Assembly (NCBI RefSeq): GCF_037482405.1
Contig: NZ_JBBHZZ010000006.1
Location: 124,001-188,000 of the forward strand
Source: Pseudokineococcus marinus
GTDB taxonomy: Bacteria; Actinomycetota; Actinomycetes; Actinomycetales; Quadrisphaeraceae
Reading direction: 5' to 3'
Length of the DNA: 64,000 bases
Below are positions 8,533 to 16,721 of this stretch, piece after piece; the first letter of the stretch is position 1, and the number at the start of each line of letters is the position of its first letter. Under the pieces are notes generated by a model, which was given only the letters and a program-made list of their open reading frames with translations, did not search any database and was not told the origin of the DNA. Made by a program: the position numbers and the translations under genes.

Positions 8533-10307
8533 AGCGGCTCAGGAGCCCGCGACCGCCGCCCCCCGTCCGCCGCCGCCGGCGGCACGGCGTCCCACACCGG
8601 CTCGGGCACCTCGACGAGCCGCCCGTCCGCCCCCAGCACGAGGAAGCGGTCGAAGCCGCGCGCGAACCAGCGGTCGTGCGTGACGGCGACGACGGTCCCC
8701 GAGAAGTCCGCCAGCGCCCGCTCCAGGGCCTCGGCCGACTCGAGGTCGAGGTCGTCCGTCGGCTCGTCGAGCAGCAGGAGCGTCGCCCCGGACAGCTCGA
8801 GCAGCAGCACGCGGAAGCGGGCGCGCTGCCCGCCCGAGAGCTGGTCGGTGCTCTGCTCGGCCGCGCGGGCGAGCCCGTACCGGTCGAGGGCGCGCGCCGC
8901 CTCCTCGCGCCCCATCCCCGCCCGGGCGCCGTCCCCCCGGTGCAGCACCTCGAGCAGGGTCGGCAGGCGGTCGCCGGACCTCCGGCCACCCGCCCCCTCC
9001 CCCGCTCCCTCCGGGTCCGCGCCGTGGGTGCTGCCGCGCTCGCGCTGGGAGAACCAGCCCGGGCGCACGCGCGCACCGAGCCGGGCCCGCCCGCTGTGGG
9101 CCACCGGGTCGACCGGGACGTCGCTCGTGGCGGGCGCGTGCTCGGGCTCCGGGTCGGTGCCGCCCGCGGCCAGCAGGCGCAGGAGGTGGGACTTGCCCGA
9201 CCCGTTGGGCCCGAGGAGCGCCACCCGGTCGCCGTACCAGACCTCGAGGTCCGCGGGCTCGAGCAGCCCCGGGACGGCGACCTGCTCGAGGACGACGGCC
9301 CGCCGCCCGGTGCGCCCCCCGGCGAGCCGCAGCCGCAGCGGGCGGTGCTGCGGGGCCTCCGGAGGCGGGCCCTCCTCCTCGAAGCGCGCCAGGCGGGTCA
9401 GCGCGGCCTGGTAGCGCGACGACATGCCGTCGTTGAAGGTGGCCTTCTGGCGCAGCGCCACCACGAGCGCCCGCAGCTGGGCGTGCTCCTCGTCCCAGCG
9501 CCGCCGCAGCTCCTCCAGGCGCGCGGTGCGCGCCGCCCGCGCCTCGTGCCAGGTGGCGAAGCCGCCCCCGTGGGTCCAGGCGCGGGCTCCGCCCGGGCCA
9601 GGCTCGAGGGTGACGACGGACGTGGCCGTCCGGGCGAGCAGCTCCCGGTCATGGCTGACGAAGAGGACGCTCTTGGCCGTCTCGCGCAGCACCCCCTCGA
9701 GCCACCGCTTGGCCGGCACGTCGAGGGAGTTGTCGGGCTCGTCGAGGACGAGCACCTCCGCGGGGCCGCGCAGGAGGGCCTCGACCGCCAGGCGCTTGGC
9801 CTGGCCGCCGGACAGGCTCGACAGGGCGCGCCAGCGGCAGCGCTCGTACGGCAGGCCGAGGGCCGAGCGCGTGACGGCGTCCCAGTGCACCTCGACGTCG
9901 TAGGACCCGGCGTCCCCCGCGTCGACGAGGGCCTGCGCGTAGCGCATCTGGGCGGCCTCGTCGTCGACCTCCATGACGGCGAGCTCCGCGGCGTCGAGCT
10001 CGAGGAGGGCGTCGCGCAGCCGGGGCGGCGAGGTGGCCACGAGCAGGTCCCGCACGGCGCGCTCGTCGCCCGGGCCGCCCCGCCCGACGCGCTGGTCGAG
10101 CACGGCCACGCCGCCGGAGCTCGTCACCGCGCCCGAGGTCGGCACCACCTCGCCCGTCACGAGCCGCAGCAGCGTCGTCTTCCCGGCCCCGTTGGGTCCG
10201 ACGAGCGCCGTCGTCGACCCGTCCCCGACGCGCAGCGACACCTCGCGCAGCAGGGGCCGGCCGTCCGGCAGCGCGAGGGAGACCCGGTTCAGCTCGACGT
10301 GCCCCAC
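8529..10307 (-). CDS. ABC-F family ATPase (two nucleotide-binding domains, no membrane domain)
   Basis: ABC-F proteins act on the ribosome, either as translation factors (EttA, Uup) or as antibiotic-protection proteins. This 592-residue protein has Walker A GPNGAGKTT at 37-45, a first signature LSGGQAKRLAVE, a second Walker A GPNGSGKS and a second signature LSGGQRARFRVL followed by LLLDEPTDDLDLES. There are no transmembrane segments. The start is the GTG at 10307 just before the G run; the low-complexity Pro extension upstream is an assembly artefact. I cannot assign it to the housekeeping or the resistance branch. Its neighbours give no drug context. Confidence 0.9.
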   Translation of the reverse strand: MGHVELNRVSLALPDGRPLLREVSLRVGDGSTTALVGPNGAGKTTLLRLVTGEVVPTSGAVTSSGGVAVLDQRVGRGGPGDERAVRDLLVATSPPRLRDALLELDAAELAVMEVDDEAAQMRYAQALVDAGDAGSYDVEVHWDAVTRSALGLPYERCRWRALSSLSGGQAKRLAVEALLRGPAEVLVLDEPDNSLDVPAKRWLEGVLRETAKSVLFVSHDRELLARTATSVVTLEPGPGGARAWTHGGGFATWHEARAARTARLEELRRRWDEEHAQLRALVVALRQKATFNDGMSSRYQAALTRLARFEEEGPPPEAPQHRPLRLRLAGGRTGRRAVVLEQVAVPGLLEPADLEVWYGDRVALLGPNGSGKSHLLRLLAAGGTDPEPEHAPATSDVPVDPVAHSGRARLGARVRPGWFSQRERGSTHGADPEGAGEGAGGRRSGDRLPTLLEVLHRGDGARAGMGREEAARALDRYGLARAAEQSTDQLSGGQRARFRVLLLELSGATLLLLDEPTDDLDLESAEALERALADFSGTVVAVTHDRWFARGFDRFLVLGADGRLVEVPEPVWDAVPPAAADGGRRSRAPEPL

Positions 10308-10317
10308 GCGCGGCAGT

Positions 10318-10424
<107 letters not shown>

Positions 10425-10438
10425 CCCCACGCGCGGCA

Positions 10439-10468
10439 GTGTCCCCGGAGCCGGGGCTCCGGGGACAC
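10439..10468 (-). terminator. Strong hairpin after the DUF5709 gene
   Basis: A perfect 14-bp inverted repeat (GTGTCCCCGGAGCC and its complement) is separated by only GG. It lies about 50 bases after the stop of the DUF5709 gene and at the edge of the assembly join. It probably terminates the rplQ-truA-DUF5709 stretch. Confidence 0.75.
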
Positions 10469-10520
10469 CGGGTTCTCGGGGCGTGGCCTCGCGGACGGGG
10501 CGGGGCTCCTCAGGCGGGTG

Positions 10521-11099
10521 TCAGGCGCGGTCCTCGTCGACGACGTGGACCGCCGCCTCCTCGGCCCCCGCGGCGCCGCCCGCGATGCCGACGTCCTGGG
10601 CCACCTCGTCCTTCTCGGTGTCCGGCCCGATGCCCCCCGACGGGTCGACGAGACGGCCGGCGCGGACGTCGCCCACCTGGTCGTCCAGCAGCTCGCCGTC
10701 GGTGTCGAGGTCGGCCTCGGTGCCCGGGGCGGGCGGCTCCGCGACGTCGTCGGCGTCGCCCGTCGACATCTCGGCGTCGTGCCGCACGGGCCCCGGGTCC
10801 TCGGCGAGGGGGTCGGGCACCTCCATGGCGGGGTCGGGGACCTCCTCGGCCAGGCGCTGGTCGAGGCTCTCGCCCTCGCGCTGCTCCTCGAGCGTCGTGC
10901 CGTGGCGGCCGAGCTCGCGCGGGCGCTCCGGCGGGGAGTAGCCCTGGTCGAGGGCCTCGTCCTGCGTGAGCGTCCCCAGGCTGTTCTCGTCGTCGTAGTC
11001 GCGGACGTCGGGGTCCACCGCGGCGTCGTCGACGCCGCCCGCGTCGGGCTGGTAGACGTCGTCGCCGACGGCGCTGGACTCGTCAGGTGTCGTGCTCAT
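10521..11099 (-). CDS. DUF5709 family acidic protein
   Basis: This 192-residue protein is very acidic and has no predicted membrane segment or signal peptide. Its pattern (GYSPPERP, ESLDQRLAEEVPD, repeated short Asp/Glu blocks with DPSGGIG and DVGIAGGAAGAEEAAVHV) matches what I recall of the actinobacterial DUF5709 family, whose function is unknown. The start ATG at 11099 overlaps the truA 3' end by 17 bases, so it is probably cotranscribed with truA. Confidence 0.75.
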   Translation of the reverse strand: MSTTPDESSAVGDDVYQPDAGGVDDAAVDPDVRDYDDENSLGTLTQDEALDQGYSPPERPRELGRHGTTLEEQREGESLDQRLAEEVPDPAMEVPDPLAEDPGPVRHDAEMSTGDADDVAEPPAPGTEADLDTDGELLDDQVGDVRAGRLVDPSGGIGPDTEKDEVAQDVGIAGGAAGAEEAAVHVVDEDRA

Positions 11100-12003
11100 G
11101 CCCCGACCCTGCCACCGGCCGCGGGACCTCGCGCGCGGTGCCGGCGCCCTCTCCCGGGGCGACCGGCCCCCGGTAGGAGCGCGCCCGCACCGCCTGCGCC
11201 GCGAGCTCCTCGTCCGGCGGGTAGACGACCTCCTCGAGCACGAGACCGTGCGCGGGCACGACGGCGACCGCGGGGTCGCGCACGCCGGCGGCGAGCACCC
11301 GCGCCGGCCAGCCCTCGTCGCGGCGCCCCTCCCCCACGGCCAGGCACGCCCCGACGAGCGAGCGGACCATGTGGTGGCAGAACGCGTCGGCCTCGACGTC
11401 CGCGACGACGACGCCGTCCGGCGCCCGGGACCAGCCGAGGCGCAGGAGCGTCCGCACGGTGCTCGCGCCCGCGCGGGGACGGCAGTAGGGCAGCCAGTCG
11501 TGCTCGCCGAGCAGCGGTGACGCCGCCCGCGCCATCGCCGCCACGTCGAGGGGGCGGCGCACGACGAGCACCTCGCCGCGGCGCAGCGGGTCGCGAGCGG
11601 CCGGGTCGTCGACCACCCGGTAGGCGTAGCGGCGCCGCAGCGCCCCGAAGCGCGCGTCGAAGCCCGGGGGCGCCGGCCGGGCGCCGCGCACGACGACGTC
11701 GGCCGGCAGCACCCCCGCCAGCCGGCGGAGCAGCGCCCGCCCCGGCGACGGCGCGCCCGCGCTCCCGGCCGCGCGGCCGGGCAGCGCCGTCCAGGCGGCC
11801 TCCTCGACGTCGACGTGGACGACCTGGCCGCGCGCCGACACGCCGGCGTCGGTGCGCCCGGCGACGACCAGCCGCGGGGCGGGGCGCCGCAGCACCCGCC
11901 CGAGGGCGCGCGAGAGCTCGTCCTCGACCGTCCGCAGGCCCGGCTGCGCCGCCCACCCCGCGAAGCCCGCGCCGTCGTAGGCGACGTCGAGCCGCACGCG
12001 CAC
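11083..12003 (-). CDS. truA: tRNA pseudouridine(38-40) synthase TruA
   Basis: The enzyme makes pseudouridine at positions 38-40 in the tRNA anticodon arm. The 306-residue product has YDGAGFAGWAAQPG near the N-terminus, the catalytic Asp52 in AGRTDAGVSARGQV, and FCHHMVRSLVGACLAVGEG further on. The start is the GTG at 12003. truA follows rplQ in many actinobacteria, as here, but a long hairpin separates the two. Confidence 0.95.
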   Translation of the reverse strand: MRVRLDVAYDGAGFAGWAAQPGLRTVEDELSRALGRVLRRPAPRLVVAGRTDAGVSARGQVVHVDVEEAAWTALPGRAAGSAGAPSPGRALLRRLAGVLPADVVVRGARPAPPGFDARFGALRRRYAYRVVDDPAARDPLRRGEVLVVRRPLDVAAMARAASPLLGEHDWLPYCRPRAGASTVRTLLRLGWSRAPDGVVVADVEADAFCHHMVRSLVGACLAVGEGRRDEGWPARVLAAGVRDPAVAVVPAHGLVLEEVVYPPDEELAAQAVRARSYRGPVAPGEGAGTAREVPRPVAGSGHEHDT

Positions 12004-12026
12004 CAGCGCCTCCCCCGCAGACGGCG

Positions 12027-12061
12027 CGAGCCCGCCGCCCCCGGCGGGGGCGGCGGGCTCG
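12027..12061 (-). terminator. Terminator hairpin after rplQ
   Basis: A perfect 16-bp stem (CGAGCCCGCCGCCCCC and its complement) with a GGC loop starts 16 bases after the rplQ stop. It marks the end of the alpha operon. Confidence 0.8.
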
Positions 12062-12077
12062 GCGGGGCCGTGCTCGG

Positions 12078-12803
12078 TCAGCTGCGGCTGTCCTTCTCGG
12101 CGTCCTCGGCCGCCGTGGTGACCTCGTCGGCGGCGTCGGCCGCCGCGTCGGCGTCCTCGGCGTCGGACGAGCCCGGCGCGAGGACGTCGGCGTCGCCGGC
12201 CGCCGTCTCGGCGTCGGCCGTGGCGTCGCCGGCGGCCTCGGTGTCGGCGCGGCCCGCCGCGTCCTCGGCCTCGGTGGCCGAGTCCTCGGCGCGGGCCTCG
12301 GACAGGGCCGCCGCGTCGGCGTCGTCGACCTGCTCGACCGGCACGTCCGCCGCCTCGGCCGCGCTGGCGCGGGCCTCGTCGCGGTCGCGGGACGCGCGAC
12401 CGGTGGCCGCCGTCGCCTCGCGGACGACGTCCTGGCGCGCCGACACGGGCTCGGTGACGAGCTCGATGACGACCATGGGGGCGTTGTCGCCCTTGCGCGG
12501 GCCGATCTTCGTCGTGCGGGTGTAACCGCCGTCGCGCTGGGCCATCTGCGGGGCGATGTCCGTGAACAGCTCGTGCACGACCGTCTTGTCGCGCACCACC
12601 GTCATGACGCGCCGGCGCGCGGCGAGGTCGCCGCGCTTGGCGAAGGTGATGAGCCGCTCGGCGAAGGGCCGCAGCCGCTTCGCCTTCGCCTGCGTCGTCG
12701 TGATGCTGCGGTGCTCGAACAGCTGGGTGGCCAGGTTGGCCAGGATCAGGCGCTCGTGCGCCGGACCGCCGCCGAGCCGCGGGCCCTTGGTGGGGGTGGG
12801 CAT
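12078..12803 (-). CDS. rplQ: 50S ribosomal protein L17 with long acidic C-terminal tail
   Basis: L17 lies near the polypeptide exit tunnel. The first 120 residues are the L17 domain (MPTPTKGPRLGGGPAHERLILANLATQLFEH and on to GPRKGDNAPMVVIELV). Residues from about 125 to 241 are an Ala/Asp/Glu-rich, low-complexity tail, roughly doubling the usual length. Acidic L17 tails are known in actinobacteria, but this one is long. It is the last gene of the alpha operon, 66 bases after rpoA. Confidence 0.96.
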   Translation of the reverse strand: MPTPTKGPRLGGGPAHERLILANLATQLFEHRSITTTQAKAKRLRPFAERLITFAKRGDLAARRRVMTVVRDKTVVHELFTDIAPQMAQRDGGYTRTTKIGPRKGDNAPMVVIELVTEPVSARQDVVREATAATGRASRDRDEARASAAEAADVPVEQVDDADAAALSEARAEDSATEAEDAAGRADTEAAGDATADAETAAGDADVLAPGSSDAEDADAAADAADEVTTAAEDAEKDSRS

Positions 12804-12869
12804 GGTGTCTCCTCGGGTGGGCCGTGCGTCAGCCCGGGCACCGCCCGGACGTCAGCACTGGGCGGGTGG

Positions 12870-13889
12870 TCAGTACTGCTCGTCCTCGGCGAACGACGCG
12901 TCGTCGTCGTCGCCCTCGTAGGCCTCGAGGGCCGCGCTCGGGTCGAACCCGGGCGGGCTGTCCTTCAGCTGGAGGCCCATGGTGCCCAGCTTGACCTTGA
13001 CCTCGTCGATGGACTTCGCGCCGAAGTTGCGGATGTCCAGCAGGTCGGCCTCGCTGCGGGCGACGAGCTCGCCGACCGAGTGGATGCCCTCCCGCTTGAG
13101 GCAGTTGTAGCTGCGGACCGTGAGGTCCAGGTCCTCGATGGGCAGCGCGAGGTCGGCGGCCATGGCCGCGTCCGTGGGCGACGGGCCCATGTCGATGCCC
13201 TCGGCCTCGACGTTGAGCTCGCGCGCCAGGCCGAAGAGCTCGACGAGCGTCTTGCCGGCCGAGGCCATGGCGTCGGCGGGCACGGTCGAGGGCTTGGTCT
13301 CGACGTCCACGACGAGCCGGTCGAAGTCCGTGCGCTGCTCGACGCGCGTGGCCTCGACCTTGTAGGTGACCTTGAGCACCGGGGAGTAGATCGAGTCGAC
13401 GGGGATCCGGCCGATCTCGGCGTCGCCCGACTTGTTCTGGGCGGCGGAGACGTAGCCGCGGCCGCGCTCGACGGTCAGCTCCATCTCGAGCCGGCCGTTC
13501 TCGTTGAGCGTGGCGATGTGCAGCCCGGTGTCCGCGACCTCCACGCCGGCGGGCGGCGCGATGTCGGCGGCCGTGACCTCGCCGGGACCCTGCTTGCGCA
13601 GGTACATCGTCACGGGCTCGTCGTGCTCGCTGGAGACGACGAGGCCCTTGACGTTGAGGATGATCTCGGTGACGTCCTCCTTGACCCCGGGGATCGTGGA
13701 GAACTCGTGGAGCACGCCGTCGATGCGGATGCTCGTGACCGCCGCGCCGGGGATCGACGAGAGCAGCGTGCGGCGGAGGCTGTTGCCGAGGGTGTAGCCG
13801 AAGCCGGGCTCGAGCGGCTCGATGGTGAAGCGCGAGCGGCGCTCGGCGACGCGGTCCTCGGTGAGGGTGGGGCGCTGTGCGATGAGCAC
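12870..13889 (-). CDS. rpoA: DNA-directed RNA polymerase subunit alpha
   Basis: The alpha dimer is the assembly platform of RNA polymerase, and its C-terminal domain contacts UP elements and activators. The 339-residue product has FTIEPLEPGFGYTLGNSLRRTLLSSIPGAAV (N-terminal domain) and the C-terminal domain from about residue 245 (LDLTVRSYNCLKREGI, then DLLDIRNFGAKSIDEV). The start is the GTG at 13889. The tail is acidic (EGDDDDASFAEDEQY). It lies in the alpha operon between rpsD and rplQ. Confidence 0.98.
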   Translation of the reverse strand: MLIAQRPTLTEDRVAERRSRFTIEPLEPGFGYTLGNSLRRTLLSSIPGAAVTSIRIDGVLHEFSTIPGVKEDVTEIILNVKGLVVSSEHDEPVTMYLRKQGPGEVTAADIAPPAGVEVADTGLHIATLNENGRLEMELTVERGRGYVSAAQNKSGDAEIGRIPVDSIYSPVLKVTYKVEATRVEQRTDFDRLVVDVETKPSTVPADAMASAGKTLVELFGLARELNVEAEGIDMGPSPTDAAMAADLALPIEDLDLTVRSYNCLKREGIHSVGELVARSEADLLDIRNFGAKSIDEVKVKLGTMGLQLKDSPPGFDPSAALEAYEGDDDDASFAEDEQY

Positions 13890-14007
13890 GGGCAGGTGTC
13901 CTTCCGGGCGCGGGGTCCGCCATATGACCCCAGGGGGGCGCGTGCGGCCGCGGGCGCGCGAGCGCCCGCCGACCTCCCGCGCGGTCGCGGTCGACCGACG
14001 CGGGTGC

Positions 14008-14040
14008 GGGCCGGCCCCCGCCGCTGGCGGGGACCGGCCC
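14008..14040 (-). terminator. Hairpin between rpsD and rpoA
   Basis: A 15-bp stem with one mismatch (GGGCCGGCCCCCGCC against GGCGGGGACCGGCCC, loop GCT) lies 25 bases after rpsD in a 176-base spacer. It is either an attenuator that lowers rpoA relative to the ribosomal genes or an RNA processing site; I cannot tell which. Confidence 0.5.
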
Positions 14041-14065
14041 TGGTGGTCCTACCGGACCGGGCGCG

Positions 14066-14692
14066 TCACTTCGAGTAGTACTCGACGATGAGCTGCTCCT
14101 GGACCTGGACGTCGATGGCCGCGCGGGCCGGGACGCCGTGGACCAGGGCGCGCATGTGGTCGGCCTGCACCTCGAGCCACGCGGGCGTGGTCTTGCCCTC
14201 GAGCTCGGCCTTGGCGACGACGAACGGCGTCATCTCGAGCGACTTCTCGCGCACCTCGACGATGTCGTTGGGCTGCACGCGGGCGCTGGGGATGTCGACC
14301 TTCTGGCCGTTGACGCGGATGTGGCCGTGGCGGACCGCCTGGCGGGCGGCGTCGCGCGACTTGGCGAAGCCCGCGCGGTACACGACGTTGTCGAGCCGGA
14401 GCTCGAGGATCTCGAGGAGGGTCTCGCCGGTGCGGCCGGAGCGGCCCTGCGCCTCCTCGTAGTAGCTGCGGAACTGCTTCTCGAGGACGCCGTAGATGCG
14501 CGCGCACTTCTGCTTCTCGCGCATCTGCAGCAGGTACTCGCTGTCCTTCGTGCGGCCGCGGCCGTGCTCGCCCGGCGGGTAGGGGCGGATCTCGATCGGG
14601 CACTTGCCCGAGTCGCACTTCGCGCCCTTCAGGTAGAGCTTCTGCTTCTCGCGACGGCAGCGCTTGCAGTCGGGCCCGGTGTAACGCGCCAT
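14066..14692 (-). CDS. rpsD: 30S ribosomal protein S4
   Basis: S4 is a primary 16S rRNA-binding protein and a translational regulator of the alpha operon in E. coli. The 208-residue product has four zinc-ligand cysteines near the N-terminus (C9, C12, C26, C31), so it is the zinc-binding paralogue type, and the S4 RNA-binding domain (LDNVVYRAGFAKSRDAARQAV). It lies 37 bases after rpsK. Confidence 0.98.
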   Translation of the reverse strand: MARYTGPDCKRCRREKQKLYLKGAKCDSGKCPIEIRPYPPGEHGRGRTKDSEYLLQMREKQKCARIYGVLEKQFRSYYEEAQGRSGRTGETLLEILELRLDNVVYRAGFAKSRDAARQAVRHGHIRVNGQKVDIPSARVQPNDIVEVREKSLEMTPFVVAKAELEGKTTPAWLEVQADHMRALVHGVPARAAIDVQVQEQLIVEYYSK

Positions 14693-14729
14693 GGGGGTCT
14701 CTCGTCTCCTTCGTCTCGCTGCGGCCGGG

Positions 14730-15137
14730 TCAGACGCGCCGGCGCTTGGGCGGGCGGCAGCCGTTGTGGGCCTGCGGCGTCACGTCCTGGATGGTGCCCA
14801 CCTCGAGGCCCGTGGCCTGCAGCGAGCGGATCGCGGTCTCACGGCCGGAGCCGGGACCCTTGACGAAGACGTCGACCTTGCGCATGCCGTGCTCCTGGGC
14901 GCGGCGGGCGGCGGCCTCGGCGGCCATCTGCGCGGCGAAGGGCGTCGACTTGCGCGAGCCCTTGAAGCCGACCTGGCCGGCGGAGGCCCAGGAGATCACC
15001 GCACCCGTGGGGTCCGTGATCGAGACGATGGTGTTGTTGAAGGTGCTCTTGATGTGCGCCTGGCCGGCGGAGACGTTCTTCTTCTCCTTGCGGCGCGTGC
15101 GGCGCGCGCCACCGGGGGTGCGGGTCTTGGGGGGCAT
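14730..15137 (-). CDS. rpsK: 30S ribosomal protein S11
   Basis: S11 lies on the 30S platform. The 135-residue product has the typical HIKSTFNNTIVSITDPTGAVISWASAGQVGFKGSRKSTPFAAQ core and ends GCRPPKRRRV. The N-terminal 20 residues are basic. The spacer to rpsM is broken by an assembly gap. Confidence 0.98.
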   Translation of the reverse strand: MPPKTRTPGGARRTRRKEKKNVSAGQAHIKSTFNNTIVSITDPTGAVISWASAGQVGFKGSRKSTPFAAQMAAEAAARRAQEHGMRKVDVFVKGPGSGRETAIRSLQATGLEVGTIQDVTPQAHNGCRPPKRRRV

Positions 15138-15420
15138 GGGCTGGTTCTCTCCTGGACGTGGGGCGAGCTGACCGGCGGCGGGGCGCTGTGCCCGCGCCGG
15201 CCGGCGGCGGTCTGGGAGCCGTTCCCCGCACGTCGCGCCGGGCGCGGCGGTGGCGGGGCGGGGGGGGCCGAAAGAAGGGGAGANNNNNNNNNNNNNNNNN
15301 NNNNNNNNNNNNNNNNNNNNNNNNNNNNNNNNNNNNNNNNNNNNNNNNNNNNNNNNNNNNNNNNNNNNNNNNNNNNNTGGCGGGGCGGGTCGGCCCGACG
15401 GGCGGGCCGACCGGGACGGC
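15138..15420. other. rpsM-rpsK spacer with a 94-N assembly gap
   Basis: The N block is 15284-15377. The first 12 bases after it (TGGCGGGGCGGG) are identical to 15251-15262 before it, and the bases from 15263 to 15283 look like a low-quality tail (G run followed by an A/G-rich stretch foreign to the local composition). I infer that the contigs overlap and the true spacer is about 165 bases. No gene is seen here. Confidence 0.7.
15389..15411 (-). terminator. Hairpin after rpsM
   Basis: GTCGGCCCG and CGGGCCGAC form a 9-bp stem with a 5-base loop, 10 bases after the rpsM stop. It is a probable attenuator or processing hairpin inside the operon and it sits at the assembly gap. Confidence 0.5.
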
Positions 15421-15801
15421 CTACTTGCGGCCGACCTTCTTCTTGCCGGCGACCGTGCGCTTCGGGCCCTTGCGGGTGCGCGCGTTGGTCTTGGTGCGCT
15501 GGCCGCGCACCGGCAGGCCCCGGCGGTGCCGCAGCCCCTCGTAGCAGCCGATCTCGACCTTGCGGCGGATGTCGGCGGCCACCTCGCGGCGGAGGTCGCC
15601 CTCCACCTGGTAGGCCTGCTCGATGTGGTCGCGGATCTTGACCTGGTCGTCCTCGGTCATGTCCTTGACGCGCAGGTCGGGGCTGATGCCCGTCGCCGTG
15701 AGCGTCTCCATGGCGCGGGTGCGCCCGACGCCGAAGATGTACGTGAGCGCGACCTCGAGCCGCTTGTCGCGGGGGAGGTCGACGCCGACGATGCGTGCCA
15801 T
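15421..15801 (-). CDS. rpsM: 30S ribosomal protein S13
   Basis: S13 lies in the 30S head and forms bridges to the 50S subunit. The 126-residue product starts MARIVGVDLPRDKRLEVALTYIFG and ends with the basic GLPVRGQRTKTNARTRKGPKR tail. The start ATG is at 15801. It follows rpmJ by 173 bases. Confidence 0.98.
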   Translation of the reverse strand: MARIVGVDLPRDKRLEVALTYIFGVGRTRAMETLTATGISPDLRVKDMTEDDQVKIRDHIEQAYQVEGDLRREVAADIRRKVEIGCYEGLRHRRGLPVRGQRTKTNARTRKGPKRTVAGKKKVGRK

Positions 15802-15974
15802 CGCGGTGCTCCTGGTGCTCGGCCGGAGGTGTGGGGCAGCACCGTCCCGCGGGGCCCGGGGGCTCCTCGCGGGTCCCCCGCCTCCGGGCGGGGGGTGACG
15901 TCCCGTCCTCGCGGGGAGGAGGGGGTCGGGTGCTGCTCGCCGGTGCGCACCGGGTCGGTGCGCGCCGGGTGCGA

Positions 15975-16088
15975 TCAGCCCTGGCGCTGCTTGTGGCGCA
16001 GGTTGTCGCAGATGACCATGACCCGGCCGTTGCGGCGGATCACCTTGCACTTGTCGCAGATCTTCTTGACGCTCGGCTTGACCTTCAT
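15975..16088 (-). CDS. rpmJ: 50S ribosomal protein L36 (zinc-binding form)
   Basis: This is a short 37-residue product, MKVKPSVKKICDKCKVIRRN and onward to NLRHKQRQG. The Cys-X2-Cys (C11, C14) plus a later Cys and His form the zinc ribbon of the C+ type of L36. It lies between infA and rpsM, its normal place. Confidence 0.97.
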   Translation of the reverse strand: MKVKPSVKKICDKCKVIRRNGRVMVICDNLRHKQRQG

Positions 16089-16263
16089 CGCTGTCCTCCA
16101 CCGCCGGGACCGCGCCGGGTCCGTCGGTGCTCGTGGGGCTCGGTGGTCCGGCCCGGTGCCGCCGTCGGGCGACCGGGACGTCCCGCGGGACGGTGCGCCC
16201 CTCCGGCCGGCGACAGGCGCGGCGGGTGGGCGGGCGTGCGGTGCTGCTGGTGGTGCCGCCGGA

Positions 16264-16485
16264 TCACTTGTAGCGGTAGACGATGCGGCCGCGGGTCAGG
16301 TCGTACGGGCTGAGCTCCACCACCACGCGGTCCTCGGGGAGGATCCGGATGTAGTGCTGGCGCATCTTCCCCGAGATGTGCGCGAGGACCTTGTGGCCGT
16401 TGCTCAGCTCCACGCGGAACATGGCGTTCGGCAGCGCCTCCACCACAGCGCCCTCGATCTCGATGACCCCGTCCTTCTTGGCCAT
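16264..16485 (-). CDS. infA: Translation initiation factor IF-1
   Basis: IF-1 binds the ribosomal A site during initiation. The 73-residue product is a single S1/OB domain (MAKKDGVIEIEGAVVEALPN, then FRVELSNGHKVLAHISGKMR and LTRGRIVYRYK). The start ATG is at 16485. It is separated from map by 236 bases that hold a possible promoter, so it probably begins the infA-rpmJ-rpsM-rpsK-rpsD-rpoA-rplQ unit. Confidence 0.98.
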   Translation of the reverse strand: MAKKDGVIEIEGAVVEALPNAMFRVELSNGHKVLAHISGKMRQHYIRILPEDRVVVELSPYDLTRGRIVYRYK

Positions 16486-16665
16486 TGCCCTCCGCTCGTC
16501 GCGGGCGCGCCTGAGCCGCCCGTCGCAGTCGTCACCGGTCGTCGGTGCAGCGCGCGTGACGGGCCCGACCCGCCAGGACGAGAGGTCGTCCGGCGGGACG
16601 TCGTCGCCGAACCAGCCGCGGGGCGAGGACGTGGGCGTGCGAGCGCGCTCGTGCACCGACGCAGC

Positions 16666-16695
16666 AGCGTACGCGAGCGCGGCCCCAGCGCGAAA
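16666..16695 (-). promoter_or_regulatory. Possible infA promoter
   Basis: In the map-infA spacer the minus strand has TTTCGC (16695-16690) and TACGCT (16671-16666) with an 18-base spacing. The -10 box is plausible and the -35 is weak. Its place, about 180 bases before infA, is sensible. Confidence 0.35.
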
Positions 16696-16721
16696 TCGCC
16701 AGGAGCGGCCCTCCCCCGCCC

